Shown here in pieces: positions 1-11,990 of a stretch of DNA of 64,000 nucleotides. The stretch covers positions 973,335 to 1,037,334 of the forward strand of contig NW_022985167.1 in NCBI RefSeq assembly GCF_010093535.1, read 5' to 3'. The number at the start of each line of letters is the position of its first letter. Positions within the stretch are counted from its first letter, which is position 1. A program made the translations under genes and the position numbers. Source of the DNA: Lindgomyces ingoldianus (lineage: Eukaryota; Ascomycota; Dothideomycetes; Pleosporales; Lindgomycetaceae). The notes below the pieces were generated by a model. The model was not told where the DNA came from and did not search any database. It saw only the letters and a program-made list of their open reading frames with translations.

Positions 1-614
1 GGAAAAGAACTGGGCAACCGCAGGATAGAGGCACAACTGGGCATGCTTCGTCTTGCATTGCGACGCCAATAGTGGTGTACCATCAACGCCTTCGGCTTCC
101 ATGTATCCTCTGTCGAATGGCATCCCGGGTGGGAAGAAAAGGATGTGATAGTCTAGGGGGCTGACGAGGAGCTGCATTTTGAGTTTGATCGCGCGGCTGC
201 ATAGATATCTGAGGTCGCTGAAACTCAGGACATCAAATCCAGGAGCTTTTGTTGACTGGAGAGCCTCTTCGATCTTCCTTGCTACTTTGCTGGCCTTCTC
301 AGGGATTGCGTGCTTCTGGATATGCTCTTCACCGATGAACAACCTCACAGCAAGCGAGTCTAATCGCCTAACTTCTGGAAGACCATCTGTATGCTGTGAG
401 CTTCTATAGCTTTGATCCTAGTGAGCACGAGCCTACCAGCATTTCCGATGATTCGATAAAGATGGATAAGCATCTCGGAGTGCTGACCTTCCAGGATCAA
501 TTCACCATCGGCGAATATGAAGGAGCATAGTAGGCGTGCTACAAGGGCGATCCCAACGCACACTACTCTGTCCAGGGTGAGACTGCAGCCGGTAGTAAGG
601 TCAAGGGCGGACAT
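1..614 (-). CDS. Unrecognised fungal gene, 5' part, two exons, runs off the left edge
   Basis: I do not recognise this protein. The first ATG reads from 614. Exon 1 is 614-437 (59 codons plus one base). A 50-base intron at 436-387 begins GTAGGC and ends CATACAG, with a CTCAC branch-like site shortly before the acceptor. Exon 2 (386-1) then stays open for 128 codons to the window edge. Without the splice, exon 1 would stop at 360-362 and the exon 2 frame would meet an upstream TAG, so the intron is well motivated. The visible product is about 188 residues: a hydrophobic N-terminal stretch (residues about 17-35), then a mixed, soluble-looking region with a charged helix-like segment (EKASKVARKIEEAL). 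Base composition is balanced and TCA, CCA, TGG and TGA are normally frequent, unlike the repeats beginning near 745. An in-frame stop lies shortly upstream of the ATG, but a further 5' exon cannot be excluded. Confidence 0.6.
387..436 (-). other. Predicted 50-base spliceosomal intron
   Basis: On the minus strand it starts GTAGGC and ends ACAG, with GCTCAC about 12 bases before the acceptor. It has phase 1 (codon G|AT). The length is typical for filamentous ascomycetes. Removing it joins two frames that are otherwise closed. Confidence 0.6.
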
Positions 615-744
615 GTCACTAAAGGCGCATCTAAGCAGGCAGTTAGTTTTCTGTCCAGTTTATGTTATCAAAAAGCTTACCTTAACCTCCAGAAAGCTAG
701 TTAAGCGCCTCCCTTATACACAGTTGTGTTTGAATGAAGATTAG

Positions 745-1446
745 AATAATAGACTTAGATAACAGCACAAAGTCTAACAATTTAGAACATTAGAAGTATT
801 AGAAACACTAACAGTTTAATAGGTTTTAAGATAGATTTAAGGATAACAAATTATAGAAGATGTGTTTTAAAAAGAAATTAAGTAGTAATTATCCTAACAC
901 TAACAGAACGCTATTTGCTCTAAACTAAACTTACAGTTAGTAAACACTATATTTAGACTGCTTCTAGTCTCTAAGAAATACTTTAAGACTTAAAGAGCTG
1001 TTATTAAACTTAAGCTTTAGGATCTAAAAGTGCTTTTTATCTTCTAAGATTTAAGATTTTGTTAATGTAAAAGACGCTAGCTTAAGATGTCTTAGTGCAC
1101 TATTAACGTCTCTCTAGAATAAGTAAGTTAAACTAAGTTTATCTCTATTATACAGTAGCTGCTTAATATCTACTAGTATTAACTCTAGGCAGTTTAGGAT
1201 ATTGCTAATATTTAGAATAATACTACTATTAAATAGGATCTTATATGTGCTTTTAACATGCTTACAGGGCTTAAGACAGCTAAAAAAAAATCTTTTATAT
1301 AAGTTACATTACTTAAAATGTTACTAGAGATAAAAGCTACATATAATAGCTTTAAGTTATTCTTATTACCTAGATGTAAAGCATTAAGTTATGTTTCTAT
1401 TAAAAATAGTGTTATAAAAAAGTTACACATGATCTTCTTAATCTAC
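745..1446. repeat. AT-rich mutated repeat tract, identity unknown
   Basis: Composition changes abruptly near 745, from balanced unique DNA to sequence almost free of TCA, CCA, TGG and TGA. TAA and TAG stops occur in every frame. I could not match it to a transposon domain. It probably continues at 2551-3188, because the palindromic element in between is a TA-flanked insertion. Confidence 0.5.
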
Positions 1447-1448
1447 TA

Positions 1449-2548
1449 ACGTACTTCATGGGCGAGTTGCTCACACACCTAAGTCGCTTACTTTTGCCAA
1501 GACCCTACTAAACTACTCTTCCTACACTAATGCATTCCCCACAACACTACTTAGACGCGCTAAAAGAATGTTAGATACAGCTTACGCTTTAAGCTTTTAA
1601 ATAAGACATAAAACTTTTAAAGAAATGTGCTGTAGCTATATATAGAGTTTTATAAAAGATAATAAATAACTATAGCACTAGACAACTTTTACAAGCTAAT
1701 TCTACAGCTAAATTATAAAGGCTAGGTAATAAAAAGGAGCAGGTAATTGTTAAGACTATACTTAAGCTATATGCGTAAGGAATTTCCTCTTAGATAGCAT
1801 TTATAGCTAATATAGCTAATTCTTTGCGCGCTAAGTGTAATCTAGGCTATGTTTACATAAACTAGCCTAGTATATTTATAAAGCGTTATTTAGAGCTTAA
1901 AGTAACATTTAAGCGTAAGTATAACTATAAGAGAGCCCTCTATAAGAGTCTTAGAGTAATTTAGGGCAGGTTTAGCCTTATAAAGAATATTAAAGCTAAG
2001 TATAGCATCTAGGATAATAACACGTACAACTTTAGCAAGATAAAGTTTATAATTAGCTAGATATCTCTTAACTATACTTACACTTAAAACTTTACTTTAA
2101 GCTCTAAATAACGCTTTATAAACGTACTAGGCTAGTTTATGTAAACATAGCCTAGATTACACTTAGCGCGCAAAGAATTAGCTATATTAGCTATAAATGC
2201 TATCTAAGGGGAAATTCCTTGCGCATATAGCTTAAGTATAGTTTTAATAATCACCTGCTCCTTTTTATTACCTAGCCTTTATAATTTAGCTGTAGAATTA
2301 GCTTATAAAGGTTATCTAGTGCTGTAGTTATTTATTGTCTTTTATAAAACTCTGCACATAGCTACAGCACATTTTTTTAAGAGTTTTATGTCTTATTTAA
2401 AAGCTTAGAGCGTAAGCTGTATCTAACATTCTTTTAGCGCGTCTAAGTAGTGTTGTAGGGAATGCATTAGTGTAGAAAGGGTAGTTTAGTAGGGTCTTAG
2501 CAAAAGTAAGCAACTTAGGTGTGTGAGCAACTCGCCTATGAAGTACGT
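1449..2548. mobile_element. 1,100-bp palindromic (foldback) derivative of a Fot1-like transposon, copy 1
   Basis: The element is flanked by TA on both sides (1447-1448 and 2549-2550) and begins ACGTACTTCATGGGCGAG, with the reverse complement at the other end. The arms are about 480 bp each (1449 to about 1923, and about 2064 to 2548) around a spacer of about 140 bp. Arms plus spacer correspond to the 5' part of the Fot1-like transposase element at 54993-56855: the N-terminal DNA-binding region up to the YNF motif (here TYNFSKIKF) near the first catalytic aspartate. It carries no complete transposase and would need one in trans. A second copy of identical length lies at 17308-18407 with its spacer inverted relative to this one. 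The extreme ends keep their cytosines; the interior is heavily mutated. Confidence 0.85.
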
Positions 2549-2550
2549 TA

Positions 2551-3188
2551 GTAATTATAGAAGATGCTGTTCTATAATATTATATAGCGTCTTAGTTTAA
2601 TAACTAGGTTACATTAAACTTATTGTCCCCTTTAGTAAATTATGTATTCTTAGTATCTAGCTTAAAGGCTATACAAGCGTTTTCTAGCATTATCCTAGAC
2701 ACAATTTAATAATAGGTTTTATTTAAAAATAACATTAAAAATATAGAAAAAGGGCAGGGCCTAATTTTAAAACTTAAAGATGTTCTATTTTTAGTCTCTT
2801 CTTAAGGTCTAGAAATAGGATTAAGAGCGCCTTCTTTATTTAGCGCGCTAGAAGGGAAACTAGATTAAAGAATTGCTACATAGAAGTAAAAAAAGTTAAT
2901 TTCTACCTACATAAACTTAACAGCAATAAATTATGTAAGACAATGCTACTTGCAAAGAAGAAGTATAGAAAGAGTGTATTAGAGAAGAAATAGCATGTCT
3001 AATAACAGAAATATATAACATTAGCCTTAAACTAGAGGGGTCTAATTTTAGAACTACAAGACTTTAAACTAAATTGTTATTATAGACGCAGCCTAGGTCC
3101 TAGAATTAGTACCTTCCCTCCTCTAGCCTACACTATAGAGAGCTATTTAAGGTGGTAGGCCTCCTAACATACACAACCCTAGGCTTAA
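2551..3188. repeat. AT-rich mutated repeat tract, identity unknown
   Basis: Heavily mutated sequence between the palindromic element and a split solo LTR. It has stops in all frames and no domain I can name. It is likely the continuation of 745-1446. Confidence 0.45.
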
Positions 3189-3292
3189 TGTAACGGCGCA
3201 GGCAAGACAATGGGTCCGAATGCGGAGGGAATCCACTTAGAGGCATATGGGAGTGCGTGGGGACTCTGAACCTAGGAATGCCATTAACACCT
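3189..3292. repeat. Solo LTR (family S), left part, split by Gypsy I
   Basis: It begins TGTAACGGCGCAGGCAAG and matches the starts of the intact copies at 36681-36970 and 37876-38168. The match breaks exactly at the CACCT target duplication of Gypsy I and resumes at 10888. This left part keeps nearly all its cytosines. Confidence 0.85.
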
Positions 3293-3899
3293 TGTTACAA
3301 TCCTTACTCCGGCGAAATGGTATTTTCGGGAGTACGTCGGCCTATAGGGGTATGTTAGCGAAAGGGGAAGGACTTAGTTGGATCGGGTGTACAGTCCGTC
3401 GAGCAGAGTACAGGATGGTACGGGGTGGAGAAGGCAGGTTGTGGTTTGTCCTGGCAGCCGTATGGGGGGCTGGCAAACCTGATCTGTAAGGATAGGAGTG
3501 GAGGTATATATAGTGCAAGATATACAAGGCAACACTGTTCTCTTTGTAAAAGTTTAAGTGTCTCTTAGTTTATTAAGCAGTAAAGACTTAAATAATAAAC
3601 TTAATAGTAATCACAACCTTCTAACTATAGTTGTGATTAGGGCTATATACATAGGTTTGCATGCTTTGCATGCCTGCATGCTAGTTCTAAAGCTACCTGC
3701 ATAGCCTGCAAGCCTGCAAGCCTATATGTCTTATTAGATAATGCACTTAGCAAGGCCTTTCTCTAAAAGCTAGAGCTATTCCTTATCTGTCCTGTCACGT
3801 GACTCGCTTAGCGCAGGGCTAAGCGTCTTCTATCTAACGTTGTTTAGGCTGTGTGGGACAGCTAGTTAGTTTATTACAGTCTAACTATTAGCTGTAACA
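3293..3899 (-). repeat. Gypsy I 3' LTR (607 bp)
   Basis: Direct repeat of 10281-10887. The outer part (3293 to about 3490) keeps cytosines, for example CTCCGGCG and TTCGGGAG. The inner part is mutated relative to the other LTR. A TATA-like GGTATATATAG lies near 3503. Confidence 0.92.
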
Positions 3900-4020
3900 C
3901 GCAGGCTTCCCTTTTAGTTAGCGTCCTTACTGTTACGTTCTTTCTATTATAAGTGTTAGGTTTTCTTTTTAGCTAGTGCGTTCCCCTTTCTAAAAGCTAG
4001 TCTTATGTTAATTTTTTTTA

Positions 4021-4644
4021 ACTATGCCTTACTAGGCTTTTTATTTGTCTGCTGTTGTTTGTTGCCTTTGTACTATAGCCTATCTTAATCCTCTTTATTA
4101 TACAAAGATGTGTCTGTGTAGTGCTTGTTGTTTAAGCAGGTCCTCTTACATAATGTTCTTATTATTAAATAAGTGTGTTAAGTGTGTGCAAAAGAGCAGC
4201 TATTATAACGCCTTTATGTTAGATGCAGCTTAGGATTAGTTAAAGTGTAAGCGCAAGAGGTTATTAGCAGAGGCAGAGGTGGCCTAAAAGGACAGAATGC
4301 GTAAAAAGGAGGAATTAGTAAAATGTTTTTAATTAATTATTTCTTATAAAAAGAGAATTTAAAAGTAGTTAAAGATATTAGAGGATTAAAGAGTAAAGTA
4401 TTTAAAAAGAGACCTTTTATTACTAGATAAGCTTAAAGCGCTTAAAGCAGAAGCAGCAGGTCTTCTTTCTCCTTAGCCTATGTTAAAGGGTTGCAGTCTT
4501 CCTACATCGCAGCTAGCTAATGCTGCTGCAGTTTTAACTAATAATAGTGTTTTCTAGTCTAGAGAGCTTTCTCTAGAGTAGTTTTATTTAGAAAGGACTC
4601 TAGGTATTTGCAAAAGGCCTAAGGAGCGTTTAACAGGCTTTTAA
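4021..4644 (+). pseudogene. Antisense reading-frame relic of Gypsy I
   Basis: This frame lies opposite gag-pol, between the chromodomain end and the 3' LTR, slightly overlapping the former. It holds about 200 codons interrupted only by TAG and TAA. A cysteine-rich start (CSAC, then KCVKC about 19 residues on) is followed by charged, helix-like sequence (KRKRLLAEAEVA) and ends near an ERTLGICKRPKERL segment. The corresponding region of Gypsy II (31570-32270, minus strand) preserves the same frame, the KCVEC pair, SYYNAF, LLLDKLKALKA and LTNNSVF. It differs by ordinary amino-acid changes and by length in the charged part. That pattern suggests past selection on a protein, possibly a zinc-binding accessory protein. 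The function is unknown to me, and no start codon can be fixed. Confidence 0.6.
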
Positions 4645-7600
4645 TAAGTTTTTATGTGTTTTTACTAGTAAGCTATTCTTTTTATTTTACTAAGTATTTA
4701 TTTCTTTTATAGTCTAAGATTCTTTCTACTTTATATTCTTTTTCTTTTTCTTTCTATCTAGTAGTTATAAGTAGAATAACCTTAAGCACAAGTTTAAGTT
4801 TAGAGACATAGAACTAGAGGTGTATTTACATGTCTTTTAAAAGTTTAAGTTTATAAATACTAAGGTGTGTTTATATTACTTAGTATAGTCTTATGCGTTT
4901 TTCTGCTAACTTCCTAAAAAGTTATAGTGTCTTAAGATCCTTTATGTCTAGATATACATAATTATTAAAGTGTATTTTTAGTGCTAGTTTCTATTTTTTA
5001 TCTACTGTTTTTCTTATATTTTCTTAAGCTAATTAGTTTTCTCTAGTAAGTTTTTAGTGTAATTCTAGAAGTCTAGTTGTGTAATCTATTACTTCTAAAG
5101 AGTTAGTTAGTTGTAAGCTGTAGAGCTTATATTATAGAGGGTATCTAAAATTAGCTTTATATAGGGTTTCTTTAGTAGTAGCTAATTCTATAGTATTAAT
5201 AATAAATTATGCTATTAGTAACTATCCTGCCTAATCTATCTATTTATAAAAGATGTATTTATACAAAAACTTTTTTACTTTTATATTTACTCTTTCTATT
5301 TATCTATTTATTTATAGGTAATAAGCAGTAGAGAGTTTATAGTTAATTTTAAAGTGCTTAACTAAGGCTATTTAAAACTTACTAGTAAATAATTTATTAT
5401 AGTTAAAAATAATAATTTGAGAGTAGCTATAAGTAGTAAAGACATTCTTTTTTAGTTTAAACATAAATTTTTTTGCTGTTATGCTTTTTTCTAACAGCTA
5501 TAAGTAGACAAATTTAGTAGTTTTATTAATAACTTATGTAATTATATTGCATAACCTTTTAGTGCTAGGTTCTTATAATAGTAGTAGCCTAGTAATAAAA
5601 TCTATAGTTATTATAGTCTATAGTTAGCTTAGTGCCTTAATTAGTTAGAGTAATCTGTAAGGTTTATAATGTTAGAAGTTATTTTTATTGTAGGTGTTAC
5701 ATTTTTGTAAGACTTTAGTACACAGGTTTTTTAATTAAGGTACTTTTTAAAGTATAGTAGTTTTAATTTTCTTTTGTAGTAATCTAATTCTTAGGTGTCT
5801 AAATATAAAGGCTTTATAGTATTCTCTTATTAGGTTTTTCTATCCTTGTTTAACTATTATAAAAAAATATAGTAGTTTTTTCTAGTTAGGTCTTTTATAG
5901 ACTAGTTTTTCTAGAGTTTCCTTAAAAATTAAAAATTTCTTAAAGTTTTCTTTATTAGCCTTAAAGTAGTCTGCGCGCCTACTTAAGGTGTTAGCCTATT
6001 AGTTGCTGCTTCTTACTACATGTTTAATAATAAAGTTAAACTAGGCTAGTTTTATAGCTTATTATACATGCATAGGTAAAAGTTTCTTAGTAGTAAAAAA
6101 AGTAATAAGATTTATGTAGTTAGTAAGAATTATAAATTATTATCTAAAGCCTTAAAGCTTAACTTTCTAGTTTCTGCATATGTTAACTATAGCTTTTAAT
6201 TCTTTATCTAAGATAGTATATTTTTGTTCTAGTAGCGTAAACTTTACTAAGTAGTAGGCTACTAGGTGCTACTAGCTATTTTCTTATTTTTAGAAGAGTG
6301 CTGCTTCTTCTGCTTTTAAGAAGGCGTCTATGTGTACTTTTGTTTTTAGTGTAGAGTTATACATTCTAAAGACAAGGTAACTTGTTACTACCTATTTTAG
6401 TTTCTAAAAGGCTTCTTTTATCTCTGCTGTCTATTAGAATTTTTAAGTTACTTTTTTTTTTAAAGTAGTGTCTGTAAGGGGAAGTGCAACTTTTAAGTAG
6501 TCCTTAATTATTCTTTATACGTAGCTAGTAAGGCCTAGAAATCCTTTAATCTCTATTACTATTATTAGTGTTAGCTAATTAAGTACTTTATTTACTTTAG
6601 TAAAGTCTATCTTTATTTCTTCTTTATTAATAATAAATTCTAAGTATTTAGTTTTTTATATGTTAAATTTATATTTTTCTAGTTATAGATAAAGTCTATA
6701 TTATTAGAGTTAGTTAAGTATAAGTTTTACTTTAGATATGTAGTCTACTCTGTCTTTTTTAGTATATATTAGAATGTTATCTAGGTATACAAGTATAAAT
6801 ATATCTAAGTAGGGGTTAAGTGCAGTGTTAATAACTCTTTAAAAAGTTGCTAAGGCATTAGTAAGTCTAAATAGTATAATAAAAAGTTTATATAGTCTTT
6901 TTAAGGTTTAAAAGGCTGTTATCTATTTATATCTTTTCTTAATCCTTATTTTATTAAATCTATCTTAGACGTTAAACTTAGTAAAGTGTTTAGTTCCTTT
7001 AAGTTAGTTTATAATGTTTTAAATAATTAGTAGAGGGTATTAGTCCTTAATAGTATTATTATTTAAAGTTTAGTAGTCCTAGCATACTCTTACTTTACTG
7101 TTCTTTTTCTTTGTAAAAACTATAGCTAATGCAACTAGGCTATTGCTTTTCTTAATATGTTCTTAAGCTAACATCCTGTCTACATATTCTTACAAAGCGT
7201 CCTTTTAAGCTTTTATTAGAGGTTGTAGCTTATAAGCTTTTAGCTATAGGTTTAGTTTAAAGTTAATAGTGTAGTTCTAGGGCTAATGTAGTAGCAGTTC
7301 TCCTAGGTCTTCTAAGGGTTTAAATATATTTTTGTAATCTTAGTATTCTTCTAGTAGTTTATTTGTTTTTTAGGCTATCTAGTAGATTCTAACCTAATTA
7401 AGGTCTTATTCTTTTTTAAATTTTTTAAAGAAAATTTCTTTTAGTTCTTCTTTTATTAGGTAGACAGCCTAAGCTTCTAGTTCCTAGTAGGGGAACATTT
7501 TTAGCTTTTATTAATAGGTCCTTTTAAAGTCTCTAAAAAGTACTAATTGTATTGCTTTTATGTTGTCTCTATTAGTTAAAGACATAGTTTGCTAGTTAAT

Positions 7601-10280
7601 TGCTAGGTTATGCTTATAAAGCTAGTTATAGCCTAATATTGCTTAGTATTTGCCTCTAAGCAGCAGTATGTTAAAAGATATCTAGTCCTTAGTTCTTTTA
7701 GCTTTAGTAATAAGTTCTTTTATCTTAAGTTAGATTTATCTTACTTTGTATTCTATTAACAAGGCGTTAGCTAGGGATACTCTAAAGGGATTTTTCTTTG
7801 CTCTAAAAGGTATATTATTTTAGTTAACTTATCTTAAGTTAATTACTGTAAATGTGCATCTACTGTTAATTAAGGCAAGTTCTTCCTATTTCTAACCTAG
7901 TTATTAGAGAGTAATTTTAGTTATTAGGCTTTAACTTAGTTCTTATCCTGCTGCAATAAGGACGCAGAGCTTATAAAGTGTTTCTTTATAATTTATTCTA
8001 TTATCTTCTTTAACATTTTTAGCTATGTTTTTATATTCTTTAATTTAATCTAATTATAATTTATATTCTTAGTGTCCTAGTATTATGCATTTTAGTATAG
8101 TGCACTAGGCGTCTTTTATTTTATAGTAGTATAGCGTCTAGTTATTTTGTTAGTGTGCCCTTTATTAAAAATAATAGAATGTACATGTTAATTTATTGTT
8201 ACATTCTGTCTATAGTTCTTGTTTATAGTTTATGCTGTTTTAGCAATAGAGGCAGTGTAGTGTTTTGCAGGTAAATGTTATGCCTATTAGTGTATTAGTC
8301 TTAGGTGCGCTTTCTTGTGTTCTGTGTAGCCACTAGCTAGCCTTATGCTTAGTTAGCTAGTGTTTAATGCAATACTTATTACTGCACAGGTACTAGGTAT
8401 AAGGACATTCCCTAAGATTGTTTTATACTAGTATTAGCTAAACTTGTGTTTACCTAGGGTATTCTTTAGTTCTAATAATTTATAACAAGTAACTTTAGTA
8501 GGTACATTAAAACTTATTATGTTGCTTACTTCTATAGAGAATGCAGTATCTTTTATCTTGTTAGGTTTCTAAGTCTTTGCAAGTAATAGCTAGTGCAGGG
8601 GGGGGAGTGTTAGCTTACTCTTAATATAGCTTAGGTGTTATTAGTAGCGTGCACTACTAGTTAAAGCTTTCTTCTTTATTAAGAATTTTCTTAAACATTT
8701 TTTATTATTTTTTTTTATTTATAACTGCGTAATGTGTCTTAGCAATTTTTTTTAGTATACTATAAATTTTAGCATTATTATTAATGTGTACTTTGTACAT
8801 TAACTTTTTATAGTCTTTTTAATAGTGTGTGTTGCTGCATTTTTAGCAGTCTTTATAAGTAAATTAGTATTTAAGCTCTTAAGCAGAAATTCTTGTTATT
8901 AGTTATTCTAAGAAAAAATTTTTTTTCCTTTCTTTAACATTTGCAACGTATGTTGTAGCTTAGGTATAGCCTTACTATCTTTTATAAGTAGCAGCTTATT
9001 TTAGTGCTTTAAAGACTTTATTATTATTTTTTACCTTAACTTTCTAGTATTCTATAGGGCATCCCTTAGATTTATAATTGTCTCTATATTACTAGTAGAA
9101 GCATTTATCTAATCTTTCTAGAATTTCTAGTCCTGTTAGGCCTTATACTATGTGCATTACTTTTATAGTTACTCTACTATTTTTATTCTTTAGTTGTTTA
9201 GAGTCTAGGCATTTTTAATAAAAGTAACCTACTTTTTTATAGTTAAGGCATGCCTTCTTTTTAAGCTATTTTTTTTATTTTTTGTTTAAAAGTAGCCTTA
9301 TACTTTTAGAGGTATTACTCTTTTTTTTTAGAGAAGCTACGCGTATGTTTAGCGTAACTAAAGTCTATAAGTTTAGTGTTAGCTTATAAAGTTTCTTTTT
9401 TTTTCTAAAACTAATTAGGTTTTTTAGTTGTCTAGCCTTTTTTTTTTTACTATAGTGTTTAGCATGTCTTTTATTATAAGTAAGTGCTTTTTTAACATAA
9501 TTTTTAAAGCTTTTAAGCTTTTTAGTGTAAATAAATTTGTTTTTAATAGTGTCTAAAAGCCCTTTATAGAATATTTATTTTATAGCTTTTTTATTTGTCT
9601 ATCTGCAGATAGCTAGCAGCTCTCTAAAGCAGGCTGCGTATTGTTAGACAGAGCTGTTGCCCTATTAGAGAGCGTTTATCTTATTAACTACTTTTTTTTT
9701 TTATTAACTAGCCTATAAATCACAGTTAGGGCTGCTTTAAATAATTTAATATTATTAAAGATTTTTTATATTTTTAGTAGTAAAGGTTTACTATTAGCTT
9801 TGTAGTTTATCTAGTTATTAGCGTAAAGTTAAAACTAAATAGTAGGTAACCCTTTTAAATATAGGCTTATTTAAGAGATTATTTCTTTATCTATTCTAAA
9901 AGCACCTTTATTATATTACATATAAAGGTAGCATTTAGTAAAGAAAGGCTTTAGATCTTTAGCAGAGCTGTTAAATGCTTTAGAGGGGGCTAGGCGTAAA
10001 GTTTTTTTAAATTTAATGCTAGTTTTTTCTTAAGTAATGTTTCTAAGGTTTGCTACTTCTAGCTAGAGGGCTTAGATTTAATAAACATTTAAGGGTCCTT
10101 ATTATGCTTATAGCTAAAGGTGCTGTTTAAGCTGTTTAAGCTTATTTTAGAGGTAAAGTATTTACTAATTCTGTGCTTTCTTAGTTACTGTAGGAGTCTA
10201 GCTAGTGCTAGCAGCTAAAGCACCTGTCATGCTAATGTCTAAGGTGGTAGTAGCTATACTTTGCAGGGGGTAGTAATTAC

Positions 10281-10887
10281 TGTTACAATTCTTACTCTAG
10301 CGAAATAGTATTTTTAGGAGTACGTTAGCCTATAGGGGTATGTTAGCAAAAGGGGAAGGACTTAGCTAGATCAGGTGTACAGTCCGTCAAGCAGAGTACA
10401 GGATAGTACGGGGTGGAGAAGGCAGGTTGTGGTTTGTCCTGGCAGCTGTATGGGGGGCTGGCAAACCTGATCCGTAAGGATAGGAGTGGAGGTATATATA
10501 GTGCAAGATATACAAGGCGACACTGTCCTCTTTATAAAGGTTTAAGTGTCTCTTAGTTTATTAAGTAGTAAAGACTTAAATAATAAACTTAATAGTAATC
10601 ACAACCTTCTAACTATAGTTGTGATCAGGGCTATATACATAGGTTTGCATGCTTTGCATGCCTGCATGCTGGTTCCAAAGCTACCTGCATAGCCTGCAAG
10701 CCTGCAAGCCTATATGTCTTATTAGATAATGCACTCGGCGAGGCCTTTCTCTAAAAGCCAGAGCCATTCCTCATCTGTCCTGTCACGTGACTCGCTCAGC
10801 GCGGGGCTAAGCGTCTTCCATCCGACGTCGTTCGGGCTGTGTGGGACAGCCAGTTGGTTCATTACGGTCTGACTGTTGGCCGTAACA
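10281..10887 (-). repeat. Gypsy I 5' LTR (607 bp)
   Basis: Direct repeat of 3293-3899. Here the inner (left) end is mutated (TTACTCTAGCG against TTACTCCGGCG), while the outer end (about 10730-10887) keeps its cytosines. This is the mirror image of the other LTR. Confidence 0.92.
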
Positions 10888-11078
10888 CACCTATAGGCCT
10901 TGTACAAAAGGATATTAGAAAACTGCTAAGCTAGCTATAAAAGCAAGGTGCAACTAAATACATAAGAGAATAAAAGTAACTGCAGAGGACTAGGTTAAGT
11001 TATAGTTAGAGCTAATATAAGAACTCTTTAGATAGAATCTAAGCAACCTAAGATAGAATAATTTATAGAATTATTACA
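10888..11078. repeat. Solo LTR (family S), right part
   Basis: It resumes with CACCTATAGGCC and ends GAATTATTACA, matching GAATCGTTACA in the intact copies. Unlike the left part it is heavily mutated. No target duplication around the whole LTR could be seen. Confidence 0.8.
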
Positions 11079-11350
11079 CTACTTTTTTTTTATAAGCTAA
11101 TAGTTCTTATCTATAGTGCATAAAAAATATTTAGAACTAATTTAAAACTAATTTAAATAAGATATAATAAGTATAACTATCTTAACTAAAATTTCTTATT
11201 ACTAAGAAATAAACTAAAAACTTAATACTAATATAATGCCTTTATTATAATGTTTTTATTTAGTAGTAACTAGTAGTGTAGTTATTATTAATATAGCAAA
11301 TTTATTATTTATAGTAATAAGTGTTTACTTACCTTACTTATATAGTTTAG
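11079..11350. repeat. AT-rich mutated tract
   Basis: No recognisable element; it runs into the assembly gap. Confidence 0.35.
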
Positions 11351-11990
11351 NNNNNNNNNNNNNNNNNNNNNNNNNNNNNNNNNNNNNNNNNNNNNNNNNN
11401 NNNNNNNNNNNNNNNNNNNNNNNNNNNNNNNNNNNNNNNNNNNNNNNNNNNNNNNNNNNNNNNNNNNNNNNNNNNNNNNNNNNNNNNNNNNNNNNNNNNN
11501 NNNNNNNNNNNNNNNNNNNNNNNNNNNNNNNNNNNNNNNNNNNNNNNNNNNNNNNNNNNNNNNNNNNNNNNNNNNNNNNNNNNNNNNNNNNNNNNNNNNN
11601 NNNNNNNNNNNNNNNNNNNNNNNNNNNNNNNNNNNNNNNNNNNNNNNNNNNNNNNNNNNNNNNNNNNNNNNNNNNNNNNNNNNNNNNNNNNNNNNNNNNN
11701 NNNNNNNNNNNNNNNNNNNNNNNNNNNNNNNNNNNNNNNNNNNNNNNNNNNNNNNNNNNNNNNNNNNNNNNNNNNNNNNNNNNNNNNNNNNNNNNNNNNN
11801 NNNNNNNNNNNNNNNNNNNNNNNNNNNNNNNNNNNNNNNNNNNNNNNNNNNNNNNNNNNNNNNNNNNNNNNNNNNNNNNNNNNNNNNNNNNNNNNNNNNN
11901 NNNNNNNNNNNNNNNNNNNNNNNNNNNNNNNNNNNNNNNNNNNNNNNNNNNNNNNNNNNNNNNNNNNNNNNNNNNNNNNNNNNNNNNNNN
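11351..11990. other. Assembly gap (640 N)
   Basis: A run of N that hides the left end of the Fot1-like element to its right. Confidence 0.99.

Larger units (their letters stand above)
3293..10887 (-). mobile_element. Gypsy I: full-length Ty3/Gypsy chromovirus relic (minus strand)
   Basis: Two 607-bp LTRs (3293-3899 and 10281-10887) bound about 6.4 kb of internal sequence, with a 5-bp target duplication CACCT at 3288-3292 and 10888-10892. Termini are TGTTAC and GTAACA. Read on the minus strand, the interior matches Gypsy II piece by piece: gag, a CCHC knuckle near 9250, an aspartic protease, a reverse transcriptase with the YLDD-type box (mutated to YLDN) near 6770-6806, RNase H, integrase, and a chromodomain near 4590-4760. 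Every frame is broken by many TAA and TAG codons, as expected from CAA, CAG and TGG changes, so the element is dead. It is inserted in a solo LTR (3189-3292 and 10888-11078). A plus-strand antisense reading frame lies next to the left LTR. Confidence 0.93.

Noticed and set aside
3247..3489. 80-codon plus-strand frame
   Set aside because: It spans the junction of the solo LTR and the Gypsy I LTR. It exists only because that LTR end is unmutated.
10722..10907. 61-codon minus-strand frame
   Set aside because: It lies across the outer end of the Gypsy I 5' LTR and its flank; not a gene.
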